Made by a program: the position numbers and the translations under genes. The notes under the pieces are model-generated. The model was not told the origin of the DNA, did not search any database, and saw nothing but the letters and a program-made list of their open reading frames with translations. A stretch of DNA of 64,000 nucleotides, taken from positions 42,028 to 106,027 of the forward strand of contig JADGNZ010000021.1 of assembly GCA_017883205.1 (NCBI GenBank). Direction: 5' to 3'. This DNA is from Thermoanaerobaculia bacterium (GTDB lineage: Bacteria; Acidobacteriota; Thermoanaerobaculia; Gp7-AA8). Of the stretch, positions 34,513-43,898 are shown in pieces (position 1 is the stretch's first letter; every line of letters begins with the position of its first letter).

Positions 34513-34857
34513 TCAAGCGTCTGCCCGTTCTTCAATAGCCTCACGCGCTGCCGGCTCATCGTCGTCGTCCGACCGCATCTCCGTTCGCCAGCGCTGCGCT
34601 TTCATCTGCTCGAAAATCCCGCCCGTGTGTCCGGCTGGAATCCACGAGTTGCCGCCGCACTTCGGGCAGCGTCCTCGGAAAGCGATGTTCTTCCCGCAAT
34701 CGGGACAGATGATCACGAACGAGTGCGAGAGCTCGAACTTCTGCTCCCCCTCGCTGTCGAGGCTGTTCAGGAACGAAGCGAGGTTGCTGAAGGTATCTTC
34801 GAGTGACATTGCTTGCTGCTCAGGCGGGTCAAACTGCACGGGGCGTGCCGGGGTCAT
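34513..34857 (-). CDS. Small zinc-ribbon protein
   Basis: 114 residues if started at the ATG that overlaps the upstream stop (ATGA); an internal ATG at 34809 gives 98. The centre has a zinc ribbon CPDCGKNIAFRGRCPKCGG, preceded by a helix (LEDTFSNLASFLNSLDSE) and followed by an acidic C terminus (SDDDDEPAAREAIEERADA). I do not recognise a named family. It is the last gene of an overlapping set with a membrane glycosyltransferase and rng. Confidence 0.75.
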   Translation of the reverse strand: MTPARPVQFDPPEQQAMSLEDTFSNLASFLNSLDSEGEQKFELSHSFVIICPDCGKNIAFRGRCPKCGGNSWIPAGHTGGIFEQMKAQRWRTEMRSDDDDEPAAREAIEERADA

Positions 34858-36080
34858 GCCGCGGAGCCGTGTGGTGCCGCACATTCGCACAGAACTGCCC
34901 GGACGCAGATGGTCGCCAGAATCGCAGCGCCGCAAAAGGGAATGCCCAACGTCAGGTATGTCGAAAAGATGTTCATCTCGGTCATGCGGCTCAGAACGGA
35001 TATCGGCACCACGGTTCCGGTGAGGATGAACGAGATCGCCAGCCACCACCGCCGGGCGCGATGCGTGGCAGCGCCCGGCCGGAGCTCGCGCGCCAGCAGC
35101 GCGAGGTAGGGGAACAGCAGGAGCACAAAATAGTAGTTCTCATTGTGCGGAGGCAGCAGGACCATGGCCACGATCAGCGTGCTCCACTCGAGGTCTTCGA
35201 TCGCGGTGCAGTTGCGCGCCCGCAGGAACAGCCAGCAGAGCGCGACGAGGGCAAAAACGATCGCGCCGCGGCTTATGAGCATCGCGGACGAAAGCGACGA
35301 CCCGGTCCAGACGAACAGTCGGGTGATCATTCCGGCCAGACTCTGATCGAGCAGGCTGGAGACCAATCCTCCATGCCGCAGTTGAACGATGATTCCGCTG
35401 TAGCGCCATCCGAAGACCGCCTGCGTTGCGATCGCGATCAGCACGATCGCAATCATCGAACTGGCGAGCGTCCGGAACCTGCGCTTCACTACAAAATACG
35501 GCAGGAAAATCAGCGGCAGGAACTTGGTCATGGCCGCCAGGCCGATCACGGCTCCGGAGGCGGTCTCGTGCCCGCGCAACATCAGTTCGAAGGCCGCGAA
35601 GATCAGGAGCAGCTCGAATATCTCGATGTTGCGCTGGGTGAGCGCCTCGTAAAGCGGCCCGTAGTTGAGAACGGCGATCGCGGCTAACGACCGCCATACC
35701 CACTTCGAGCGGCCGCAGTCGAACACACGAAACGTCAGAGCCAGAATGCCGATCAGGAAGGCATAGTTCGCGATCAGCCATGCGGTGTACGCGGATCGAA
35801 GGTCACTGAAGGCGAACAGTGGAAGCGTGATGAGATGTTCGACAGGCCCGTAATGCCATAGGGGATGTCCGCCACCGAAGTTGAGGGCCCACTCCTCGGC
35901 CAGACTGCCGTTGTACAGGTCCAACCGGTGCAACAAGACACTCAAGCGCCAGGAGGGAAAACTGGCGAGAAAGTCGCCGTAGAAGTTGGCGAGCGGCTGC
36001 CGGACGCCCGACACGAGAAAGTGCGCCGCGGTATAGATCCACGCGAGCGACGCCGCGAGCACACCCGCAGTTCTTCTCAA
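34854..36080 (-). CDS. GT87-like integral membrane glycosyltransferase (DUF2029 type)
   Basis: 408 residues with about ten hydrophobic segments. The first periplasmic loop has DLYNGSLAEEW and HPLWHYGP. A later loop reads LAAMTKFLPLIFLPYFVVKRRFR, the KxxP-type pattern of polyprenol-sugar-dependent mannosyl- or arabinosyltransferases. It would use a lipid-linked sugar on the outer face of the inner membrane. The acceptor cannot be told. Start and stop overlap rng and the zinc-ribbon gene by 4 bases each, so the three are one operon. Confidence 0.7.
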   Translation of the reverse strand: MRRTAGVLAASLAWIYTAAHFLVSGVRQPLANFYGDFLASFPSWRLSVLLHRLDLYNGSLAEEWALNFGGGHPLWHYGPVEHLITLPLFAFSDLRSAYTAWLIANYAFLIGILALTFRVFDCGRSKWVWRSLAAIAVLNYGPLYEALTQRNIEIFELLLIFAAFELMLRGHETASGAVIGLAAMTKFLPLIFLPYFVVKRRFRTLASSMIAIVLIAIATQAVFGWRYSGIIVQLRHGGLVSSLLDQSLAGMITRLFVWTGSSLSSAMLISRGAIVFALVALCWLFLRARNCTAIEDLEWSTLIVAMVLLPPHNENYYFVLLLFPYLALLARELRPGAATHRARRWWLAISFILTGTVVPISVLSRMTEMNIFSTYLTLGIPFCGAAILATICVRAVLCECAAPHGSAA

Positions 36081-37579
36081 ATCCGCATCACATCAAACTG
36101 CTCGTGATGCAGCGAGTCGTCGGGCTTGAACACGAGGTGAATGCCGAGGTTCCGCTCGATCTCTTCGAAGATGGGATCGTTCGTGTTGTGAACCGACCCG
36201 TAGACGACGGGATTGAGCCGCACGATCACGTCCTGACCTTCGTGCAGGTCGCGGAGTTTCATCAGCTCGCGCCAGATCTCGAATGCGATCGTCGTGTTCG
36301 ACTTGATCCTGCCGCTGCCGCCGCAGTACGGACAGGCCTGCGTCAGCGAGCGCTCCAGACTCTGGCGCACGCGCTTGCGCGTCATCTCGATCAGGCCAAA
36401 CTCGGAGATCTGCAGGATCTTCGTCTTCGACCGGTCTTTGCGGATCTCAATTTCGAGCGCCTCGAACAGGCGCGTGCGATTGGCCAGATCCTCCATGTCG
36501 ATGAAGTCGAGCACGATGATCCCGCCGAGGTCGCGCAGGCGGATCTGCCGGACGATCTCGCGCGCGGCCTCGAGATTCGTTTTGAAGACGGTCTCCTCGA
36601 GATTCTTCTTGCCGACGTACTTCCCCGTGTTCACGTCGATCGCGACGAGCGCCTCCGTCTGATTGATGACGATGTAGCCGCCCGACTTGAGCCACACCTT
36701 CGATTTCAGGGCCTTGGCTATCTCACCTTCGATGCTGAAGTCATCGAAGATCGGCTCCTCGCGCCGATAGAGCCTAACGCGCGAGACGAGGTTGGGCTGG
36801 ATCTGATCGAGGAATTCGACGATGCGCTGGTACTGATCGACCGAGTCGATCCAGACGCTCTTGAACTCGGGCGAGAGAACGTCGCGGATCGTGCGCAGGA
36901 CGAGATCGAGATCGTGATGAATCGCCGTCGGTGCTGACGCCTTCTCGCCCTTGCGCCTGATCTGCTCCCACAGGTCGGTGAGGTACTTGAGGTCGGCGCG
37001 AAACTCCTCTTCTTCGCGCTCCTCGCCGGCCGTGCGGACAATGAAGCCGCCAGCGCCGGGCGGACGAATGCGATCGAGAATCTCCTTCAGCCGCGCCCTC
37101 TCCGCCTCGTCCTCGATGCGCCGCGAAACGCCGATGTGGTTGACCGTCGGCATGTAGACGAGAAAGCGTCCCGGCAGCGTGATGTGGCTGGTGATGCGCG
37201 CGCCTTTGCCGGCGATCGTGTCTTTGGACACCTGCACGACGATCTCCTGCCCTTCGCGCAATAGATCGGCGATCGAAGCCTCGGCGCGCTGCTGCGGAAC
37301 GTCGTCGAGCGCGAGGTCGTCGGTCGGATCGCTGTTGTCGAACTCCTCGAGATCCTCGAGGACGTCGGAAACATAGAGGAAGGCGTCGCGCTCGAGCCCG
37401 AGGTCGACAAACGCCGACTGCATGCCGGGAAGGACCTTAGTTACGCGGCCTTTGTAGATGTTGCCGACGATGGTGCGTTGCCGCGTCCGCTCCACCCACA
37501 ACTCGACAACCTGCCCCTCGTCGAGCACGGCGATGCGCGACTCGTGTTTCGCGGCGTTGATAACGATCTCGCGTGACAT
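36077..37579 (-). CDS. rng: Ribonuclease G/E family endoribonuclease
   Basis: 500 residues, the RNase G length, without the long C-terminal scaffold of RNase E. The S1 domain is near the N terminus (GNIYKGRVTKVLPGMQSAFVDLG). The catalytic part has GGIIVLDFIDM and SEFGLIEMTRKR, with Asp residues that hold the metal. The zinc link is CPYCGGSG. It cleaves single-stranded AU-rich RNA and matures 16S rRNA ends. The N terminus MSREIVINAAKHESRIAVLDEG is typical. Confidence 0.95.
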   Translation of the reverse strand: MSREIVINAAKHESRIAVLDEGQVVELWVERTRQRTIVGNIYKGRVTKVLPGMQSAFVDLGLERDAFLYVSDVLEDLEEFDNSDPTDDLALDDVPQQRAEASIADLLREGQEIVVQVSKDTIAGKGARITSHITLPGRFLVYMPTVNHIGVSRRIEDEAERARLKEILDRIRPPGAGGFIVRTAGEEREEEEFRADLKYLTDLWEQIRRKGEKASAPTAIHHDLDLVLRTIRDVLSPEFKSVWIDSVDQYQRIVEFLDQIQPNLVSRVRLYRREEPIFDDFSIEGEIAKALKSKVWLKSGGYIVINQTEALVAIDVNTGKYVGKKNLEETVFKTNLEAAREIVRQIRLRDLGGIIVLDFIDMEDLANRTRLFEALEIEIRKDRSKTKILQISEFGLIEMTRKRVRQSLERSLTQACPYCGGSGRIKSNTTIAFEIWRELMKLRDLHEGQDVIVRLNPVVYGSVHNTNDPIFEEIERNLGIHLVFKPDDSLHHEQFDVMRI

Positions 37580-37737
37580 TCGCTTCAGAGTCTATCCTGA
37601 GGCGCAGACATCAGGATCTTCGGTTCTACCGCACTGCCGTCTCCCGGAGATCCGTGCGCGAGCGTCGCCGAAGGAAACTCTCCGTCGGTATCTCCAGAGA
37701 TCCCGACATCTTCGCGTCAGGATAGACTCGATCCGCG
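37580..37737. repeat. Intergenic region bounded by a 13-bp inverted repeat
   Basis: GAGTCTATCCTGA (37588-37600) and TCAGGATAGACTC (37717-37729) are perfect complements framing a 116-bp centre that has further partial symmetry. It separates the divergent rng and nucleotide-hydrolase genes and so covers both promoters. Confidence 0.7.
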
Positions 37738-38190
37738 ATGCTCACCCTTTACTTCGCCGGCGCGATCAGCGGAGGCCGCGACGACGTCGACCTCTACCGC
37801 GAGATCATCGCCGCGCTTGAGGCAGAGGGTCACCGCGTTCTCGCCGGCGCGGTCGCTGCCGAGCACGTCACCGCCTCGGGCGAGGCGCTCGACTCCCGAG
37901 CGATCTTCGACCGCGACCTCGGATGGATCGCCGAGTGCGACATCGTCGTTGCCGAGGTCTCGAAGCCATCGACCGGCGTGGGCTACGAGATCGCCACCGC
38001 CCGGTACCACCGCGGGATCCCAGTCATCTGCCTCTACCGACCCGCCCACACGTCGCGATGCACGGCCATGGTCTCCGGCGACCGCGGCATCGAGTTGATC
38101 GAGTACACGAACCTCCCCGAATTGCTGCCGCGCCTCTCATCAGCGCTCGCGAAATACACCGCCGTCCGCCCCGGTTTGCCCCCACGTTGA
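37738..38190 (+). CDS. 2'-deoxynucleoside 5'-phosphate N-hydrolase-like protein (DNPH1/Rcl type)
   Basis: 150 residues. The pattern matches animal DNPH1 closely: YFAGAISGGRDD at the N terminus, ITEHV-like VAAEHV, the pair RDLGWIAECDIVVAEV, and PSTGVGYEIATA with the probable catalytic Glu at 84. The family splits deoxynucleotides into base and deoxyribose 5-phosphate and belongs to the nucleoside deoxyribosyltransferase fold. In a cell it would clean damaged or modified dNMPs. The gene diverges from rng and is followed by tRNA-Asn. Confidence 0.8.
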   Translation: MLTLYFAGAISGGRDDVDLYREIIAALEAEGHRVLAGAVAAEHVTASGEALDSRAIFDRDLGWIAECDIVVAEVSKPSTGVGYEIATARYHRGIPVICLYRPAHTSRCTAMVSGDRGIELIEYTNLPELLPRLSSALAKYTAVRPGLPPR

Positions 38191-38238
38191 CGGCGTGGCA
38201 AGCCTTTGCTATCTTCCGCCGCCCGCCGCGCCAAGTGT

Positions 38239-38314
38239 TCCGGCATAGCTCAGTTGGTAGAGCAACGGACTGTTAATCCGTGGGTCGTAGGTTCGAGTCC
38301 TACTGCCGGAGCCA
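38239..38314 (+). tRNA. tRNA-Asn (anticodon GTT)
   Basis: A complete cloverleaf: acceptor TCCGGCA pairs with TGCCGGA (38304-38310), D-arm has AGCTCAGTTGGTAGAGC, the anticodon stem-loop has CGGACTGTTAATCCG with GTT at 38272-38274, and the T-arm has GGTTCGAGTCC. The discriminator is G and CCA is encoded. Confidence 0.97.
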
Positions 38315-38613
38315 ATTCTCTTTTTTCGTCGTAAGTCTCGATGATTCTCCGCGCGCTGTCGATCGTCGCAACTACCTTTCGGCTGACTCACCCGCGCTGT
38401 GGCCCTCTTCCACGTTCCTCCTTTTCAGAGCGCGCGAGGCGCATTCGCGTTACCCAAGAACGGACCAGCACATACCAAATGTCCGCGAATGGCGGGCTCA
38501 GCGCGGAACGAAATGAGCTCCGGAGCCGTCTAAAGGGACGACCGCGTTCCGGAATTCGGCCAGAGTGCTAACATCGCCGGTCGGTCCTAATAAAATTACA
38601 TCCTGGAGACTTC
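38315..38613. other. Gene-free region upstream of the DUF3857 gene
   Basis: About 300 bp with no gene. The end reads AATAAAATTACATCCTGGAG just before the ATG: an AT-rich patch that may be a -10 region and a GGAG Shine-Dalgarno. Nothing else is recognised. Confidence 0.5.
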
Positions 38614-41600
38614 ATGCACTTCGCTCATCGATTGCGCGCTATCGCGCTTACGGCAGTTTCGGCGTTCGTGGCCACTTCAGTCTTTGCCTCGGACCCGTGG
38701 GATGCGCCAGCGTTTTCGGCGGATCCGAAAGAGCTTGTCTCTGCTGCCGAGAAGGTCTCGTCAGGCGGAATCGGATTCGTCGTTTTGCTCGATGAAGCGA
38801 ACTACTCGTTCGAGGCAAACGGCAAGTCGCACACGACGCAGCGTCACATCTACCGCATCGTCGATGAGTCGGCGATCGATGAACTGGGCACCCTAGAGGT
38901 TCCCTGGGCGCCTTGGTACAACGACCGGCCGACCGTAGCCGCGCGCATCGTGTCGAAGGACGGTACGGTTCACACGCTCGATACGAAAGCGATCACCGAG
39001 GCGCCGGCGCGCGAGGACCTCGACATCTTCAGCGACAACCGCGTGCTTCGTGCGCCGCTGCCGGGCGTCGCGGTCGGCTCCGTCATCGAATACGTCATCG
39101 AGTTCAACGGCAACAATCCGATCGAGGAGGCCGGTGCATCCGACATCGTCGTCTTCGGTGGATATGCGCCGACACAGCGCACTCGCGTAACGATCGACGG
39201 CCCCGCGTCGATCCAGCCGCGCATCGTGAACAAGACGGATGTGCAAGCGAAGATCGAAGAGAAAGACGGCCGTCGCATCATGACGTTCGAAGCGGGACGC
39301 ATCGAGGGCCGCAAGGACTTCGAGAATTTCCTTCCGTTCGACGACATCTCGCTGCCGTACCTCGCATTCTCGACCGGCTCCTCGTGGGGGAACCTGGCAA
39401 AGCGATACAGCGAGATCGTCGACAAGCAGATCGCAGGCGACGACCTCAAGAAATTCACGCACGATGCGATCGGCAACGCCACGGCAAGGCGTGACGTGAT
39501 TGCGCGGGCGCTGGCTGCCGTCGAGAAGAACGTCCGCTACGCCGGCGTCGAAGTCGGCGAGTCCTCCATCATCCCGCGCCCGCCGCACACGGTTCTCGGC
39601 AACAAGTATGGTGACTGCAAAGATAAAGCGACGCTGCTCGTGGCGATGCTGCGTCAGGCGGGAATCGTTGCGCATGTGGCGCTGCTCCGTGCCGGCGGCG
39701 ACTTCGACGTCCATCCTGACCTTCCCGGTCTCGGACGCTTCAATCACGCCATCGTTCGCGTCGACGCGACGAGCAACGAGCCGGCGATGTGGGTCGATCC
39801 GACCGACGACTTTGCCCACGCAGGCGATCTGCCGGCGCAGGATCAGGGACGTCTCGCCCTCGTCGCGGCCAATGACACATCGTCGTTGACGATGACGCCA
39901 GAAACGCCGTCGACTGGGAATCGCTATTCAGAGACGCGAACATACACGTTGCCGGAGGATGGCAAGGCACACGTCACCGAGGTCACGGAGACCGTCAGCG
40001 GCCCCGAAGACTCGTTCCAACGCCACTTCTATGCCGAGAGCGACCGCACCAAGTACAAAGAGCAGATCGAGTCGTACGTCAAGACTTACTACTCCGCGAA
40101 GAAACTGGAGAAGCTCGAAGCTACCGATCCTCACGATCTCACCAAACCCTTCCGGGTGACCATCGAAGCGTCGGACGCCGATACCGGAGTCGCGCGTGAC
40201 GGTGACGCCGCCGTCGCCTTCCATCCCGCAAATCTCATCAACTGGCTGCCGTTCCCGCTGCGCAATTTCGGCGACGATCACGCCGAGGAGGCGCGCAGGA
40301 AGCGGGTTGGCGACTTCATCTTTCCTGCGGCGGAAGTGCGCGAGTGGACCTATCACATCATCCCGCCGGCGGGATACAACGCGCGGACACTGCCACCGAA
40401 CGAGACAATCAAGCTCGGCACGACCACGCTGACCAAAGAGTTCGCATCGAAGCCGGACGGTACAGTCACGGCGGTCCTTCGTTTCGACAGCGGCAAACGG
40501 CGCATCAGCGCGGCAGATTTCGAGGAGACACGCGCGGCATTGAAGAAGATCGTCGAAGGGAAGCCGACGATCATCGGATTCGATCTCGCCGGCCAGGCCA
40601 AGTTGAACGCAGGCGACGTTGCTGGCGCTCTGACCGAGTTCCGCAAACTCGCCGTGCTTCATCCGAAGGAAGCGCAGCACCACATGGAGATCGCTCGTGC
40701 GCTCCTCGTCGGCGGACTCGGTGACGCGGCACGCGAGGAGATCGCGCGCGCCGTCGCGCTCGAGCCTTCGAATGCGCACGTGCAGGCCGGACTGGCGGGC
40801 ATCCTCGAGTACGACCTGCTCGGACGCCTGATGCGCAAAGGCTTCGATTACGACGGTGCGCTTGCAGCGCTGCGCAAAGCAAAGGAGCTCGATCCGAAGA
40901 ATGCCGATTATCGCGGCGCTCTGGCCAAGGTGCTCACGTACAACAGCGAAGGAACTGAATACGGACCGGGCTCGAAAGTCGATGAAGCGATCGCGGAGTA
41001 TCGTGCGGTCGCGAAGGATGTCGGCGAGAAAGAAGCGAAACAATTCGACGGCGATCTGATGCTCGCGCTCGCGCACGCCGGCCGGTTTGCGGAAATGAAA
41101 GAGCTGGCGGCGACGGTGCTGGATCCACAGCTTCGCGAGACGGGCCGCATCGCTGCGATTGCAGCTACCGATGGCGCTGCCCCAGCCTTGCACGAGCTCG
41201 GTGCGTTCGATTCGAATACGCGCCGCGCCTACGCGCAGTCGATCGCGCAGATGCTGCTCAATCTCCGGCTCTACCCGCAGGCAACCGAGATGTTCGACGC
41301 CGCTACGCAAGGCGCCCCGAATGCGTCGAGCGCGCGTCCGTTCATCGAAGAGTTGAAGAAGACCAAGCGCATCGAAGAAGTTCCCATCGACGAAAAAGAT
41401 CCGGGCTCCGTCGTGCAGAAGATGATCATCGCAATGACGCACGACGACATGACGGCGCTGAGGAAGCTCTTCGCCTTCGACCTGAAGCTCGACGATGAGG
41501 ACGAAGACGATCTTCACCGTTCGATGCATTCGTTTACCTTCGGCACCGGAATGGCGCCCGCCGTCGTCGGCGACATCTCGTTCGCGGCGTTGCGCATCCA

Positions 41601-42681
41601 GACAGACGGCGACGAGAAGACCGGCTACCGCCTGCGGATGCGCGGCGACAACGGCATGTCGATTCCCACGCTCTTCGTCGTTCGTCAGAACGGCGGATAC
41701 GTGATCCGCGCCAGTCGCGCCATGTCCGACACGATTGGTGCAGCGGTTCTCGCCCTTGCCGATGCCGGCCAGTTGGATGCCGCGCGCACATGGCTCAATT
41801 GGCTGCGCGAGGACGTGCCCGCTGGCGGAGGCGATGATCCGCTGTCCGGAGCGCCGTTTGCGTCGCTCTGGCCCAAAGACAACACCGCGGCGAACGCCGA
41901 TGAGATTCGGACCGCCGCCGCGTCGACCATGGGTCACAAAGGGACCGACAAGAGCATTCCCGTTCTCCTGGCGGCGCGCGAGAGAGCATCGAGCGACAAA
42001 ACGAAGACGTGGATCGACCTGGCGCTGTCGTACTCGTATGCGAACAAGAAGGAATGGAAGAACGTCGTTCCTATCACCGAGCGTCTTCGCGCGGCCTATC
42101 CCGATTCGGAGAGCGCCTTCACGTCGAACGTCTACGCACTGTCGCTGAGCGGACGGACTGCGGACGCCGAGGCGCTGGCCAAGAGCCGCCTGGCCAAGAA
42201 GCCGAAGGATGATGAGGTTCTGCGCGCGTTGTCGACCAACGCGGCCAAAGCAAAGGATTACGCCGCCGCCGCGAAGTACGCCGAACAGATTGTCGATGAG
42301 CTCTCGCCGACGCAGAACGATTACAACAACGCCGCCTGGTTCGAGCTGTTCGTCGGCAACGTCACGCACGCGATGGAGAACGCGCGCCGCGCCACCGCCG
42401 AAGAGTCGCAGACGTCGCCCGCGGCATTGAATACGCTGGCAACGCTGTATGCGGAGACCGGCAAAAACATCGAAGCACGCGATGCTCTGCTGCGTACCCT
42501 CGACAAGAGCCGCCGCGACACTCCCGACAGTAGCGACTGGTACGTCCTCGGCCGCATGGCGGAGAACTACGGTGTGCGGGAAGCGGCGCTCGCTGCGTAC
42601 AAACGTGTCGACAAGAAAGAAACCGACGGCGCATCAGTGTGGGAGCTTGCGCAAAGGCGGCTGACGGCGATGGGCAAATAG
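38614..42681 (+). CDS. Large exported DUF3857-transglutaminase-TPR protein
   Basis: 1355 residues. A signal peptide (RLRAIALTAVSAFVATSVFA) ends near residue 26. The DUF3857 domain (about 50-250) follows. The transglutaminase-like domain (about 280-400) has a full triad: C335 in YGDCKDKA, H378 in RFNHAIV and D395 in MWVDPTD. A second beta-rich region (400-640) comes next, then TPR-like helices (about 650-900 and 1130-1350) with repeating A-x-x-x-L-x-P spacing. The family is common in Bacteroidetes and Acidobacteria and is thought to act on peptides or amides in the periplasm; the substrate is unknown. The gene stands alone with its own start signal. Confidence 0.85.
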   Translation: MHFAHRLRAIALTAVSAFVATSVFASDPWDAPAFSADPKELVSAAEKVSSGGIGFVVLLDEANYSFEANGKSHTTQRHIYRIVDESAIDELGTLEVPWAPWYNDRPTVAARIVSKDGTVHTLDTKAITEAPAREDLDIFSDNRVLRAPLPGVAVGSVIEYVIEFNGNNPIEEAGASDIVVFGGYAPTQRTRVTIDGPASIQPRIVNKTDVQAKIEEKDGRRIMTFEAGRIEGRKDFENFLPFDDISLPYLAFSTGSSWGNLAKRYSEIVDKQIAGDDLKKFTHDAIGNATARRDVIARALAAVEKNVRYAGVEVGESSIIPRPPHTVLGNKYGDCKDKATLLVAMLRQAGIVAHVALLRAGGDFDVHPDLPGLGRFNHAIVRVDATSNEPAMWVDPTDDFAHAGDLPAQDQGRLALVAANDTSSLTMTPETPSTGNRYSETRTYTLPEDGKAHVTEVTETVSGPEDSFQRHFYAESDRTKYKEQIESYVKTYYSAKKLEKLEATDPHDLTKPFRVTIEASDADTGVARDGDAAVAFHPANLINWLPFPLRNFGDDHAEEARRKRVGDFIFPAAEVREWTYHIIPPAGYNARTLPPNETIKLGTTTLTKEFASKPDGTVTAVLRFDSGKRRISAADFEETRAALKKIVEGKPTIIGFDLAGQAKLNAGDVAGALTEFRKLAVLHPKEAQHHMEIARALLVGGLGDAAREEIARAVALEPSNAHVQAGLAGILEYDLLGRLMRKGFDYDGALAALRKAKELDPKNADYRGALAKVLTYNSEGTEYGPGSKVDEAIAEYRAVAKDVGEKEAKQFDGDLMLALAHAGRFAEMKELAATVLDPQLRETGRIAAIAATDGAAPALHELGAFDSNTRRAYAQSIAQMLLNLRLYPQATEMFDAATQGAPNASSARPFIEELKKTKRIEEVPIDEKDPGSVVQKMIIAMTHDDMTALRKLFAFDLKLDDEDEDDLHRSMHSFTFGTGMAPAVVGDISFAALRIQTDGDEKTGYRLRMRGDNGMSIPTLFVVRQNGGYVIRASRAMSDTIGAAVLALADAGQLDAARTWLNWLREDVPAGGGDDPLSGAPFASLWPKDNTAANADEIRTAAASTMGHKGTDKSIPVLLAARERASSDKTKTWIDLALSYSYANKKEWKNVVPITERLRAAYPDSESAFTSNVYALSLSGRTADAEALAKSRLAKKPKDDEVLRALSTNAAKAKDYAAAAKYAEQIVDELSPTQNDYNNAAWFELFVGNVTHAMENARRATAEESQTSPAALNTLATLYAETGKNIEARDALLRTLDKSRRDTPDSSDWYVLGRMAENYGVREAALAAYKRVDKKETDGASVWELAQRRLTAMGK

Positions 42682-42709
42682 CGCGTTTAACACGAGGGAG
42701 ACGGGTTCC

Positions 42710-42764
42710 CGCGGAGACGCGGGGAGCGCGGTTAGGTTTCTCCGCCTCTCCGCGCCTCCGCGTG
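42710..42764. repeat. CGCGGAG hairpin element
   Basis: GCGGAGACGCGGGGAGCGCGG pairs loosely with the following CTCCGCCTCTCCGCGCCTCCGCG. Same family as 19507-19564 and 47476-47531. It lies between convergent genes. Confidence 0.8.
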
Positions 42765-42779
42765 AGACGGTTTCTCTCA

Positions 42780-43898
42780 TCACAACCCCATTCGCCTCTT
42801 CAGACGGCGTAATAGGCTGACAGGCACAGGCGCATCCTGCGCCGGAAGAGTCACTGCCGGTGATTCGATCGGCGCCGCGATCTGAATGTGCTTCGCCAGA
42901 CGTGAGAGCGAATCCGCTGTCGCGCGCAGCTCTTCTTCCGGCGACAGGACCCGATGATTGATCCGCAGCTCGTCGTAAAGCTCCAGGAACTGCTCCGTCA
43001 ACAGGTCGATGCCGGCCGTGCTGCGCATCGCATCAGTGACTTGCGCAGCATCGGCGGCATCGTAGCGATCGATCTCCGCGCCAATGGTCTCCGCCGTATT
43101 AGGCCGCTGCAGCAGCCGCACGCCGAAATTGAGCTGGCGCATCGCATCGAGATCACGTGTGGCCACCATCCCTGCCAGACCAGCGGAGTCGCAGACGATG
43201 ACCGCCGCTCCGACCGCCGCCGCTTCGAGCGCGCAGCGCGCCTTGCCGAAGACGAGGTCGTACTGCGGAAGGATTTGCTCAGGATGATCGGTCGCTGTTC
43301 CCGCTCCGATGCCCATGACGTCGAGTGCGATGCCACGCTGCGCGCAGGCCTCCCTGATCGCATCCGCGAACGTGTTCGACGCAGCCTGGTTGCTGAATAT
43401 GACGGCCCGCCGCGGCCGCGGCGGCAGCGGCGTGCGGCGTTGAAATCGCTGAAGATCGACGGCATTCAACAGCACTCGCACCAAGGCTTCATCAATGCCG
43501 CGCTCCATGATCATGCGATCGCGGCAATTCCGGTCGACTCCGACGTACGCGCCGATGCGCGGCGTGCGCGGCGGCGTCGAGTGCCAGGTCAAACCGTCGT
43601 GGCAGACGAAAAGAGCAGGCACGCCCGGGAAACGCGCCATGGCCGAAAGCGTCTCCAGGTGATGTTGACCATGGATCACATCCGGATCGACGGTGATTGC
43701 TGCGATATCGTCTGTCACCGGAATCGTGGCCAAACGCAACTCTTCTGCGACGGCGCCGAGGTAGGAGGCGTAGACGACCGGCTGCCATCCGCGGCGCAGA
43801 AGTGAGAGCGCGAGGTCGCGGGTGTAGAGATCGGTTCCAGAGCGCGACCTCACGCTGTAGGTTGCGATGAGAACGCGGCGTGGCTCGGGCGCGCTCAT
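42780..43898 (-). CDS. Glycosyltransferase, GT4-like
   Basis: 372 residues from the ATG giving MSAPEPRRVLIATYSVRSRSG, which overlaps the upstream stop as TGATG. The N-terminal half has SGTDLYTRDLALSLLRRGW, a glycine-rich donor loop common in GT4 enzymes, and HGQHHLE. The C-terminal half has DLVFGKARCALEAAAVGAAVIVCDSAGLAGMV, matching the EX7E donor-binding region in position. It would transfer a sugar from a nucleotide-sugar donor; the acceptor is unknown. The paired PIG-L-like gene suggests deacetylation of the same product. Confidence 0.7.
   Translation of the reverse strand: MSAPEPRRVLIATYSVRSRSGTDLYTRDLALSLLRRGWQPVVYASYLGAVAEELRLATIPVTDDIAAITVDPDVIHGQHHLETLSAMARFPGVPALFVCHDGLTWHSTPPRTPRIGAYVGVDRNCRDRMIMERGIDEALVRVLLNAVDLQRFQRRTPLPPRPRRAVIFSNQAASNTFADAIREACAQRGIALDVMGIGAGTATDHPEQILPQYDLVFGKARCALEAAAVGAAVIVCDSAGLAGMVATRDLDAMRQLNFGVRLLQRPNTAETIGAEIDRYDAADAAQVTDAMRSTAGIDLLTEQFLELYDELRINHRVLSPEEELRATADSLSRLAKHIQIAAPIESPAVTLPAQDAPVPVSLLRRLKRRMGL

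Noticed and set aside
39928..42369. 813-residue open frame on the minus strand under the DUF3857 gene
   Set aside because: Antisense shadow of a GC-rich gene; composition is Arg/Gly/Val-rich without any family motif, and the plus-strand protein is clearly real.
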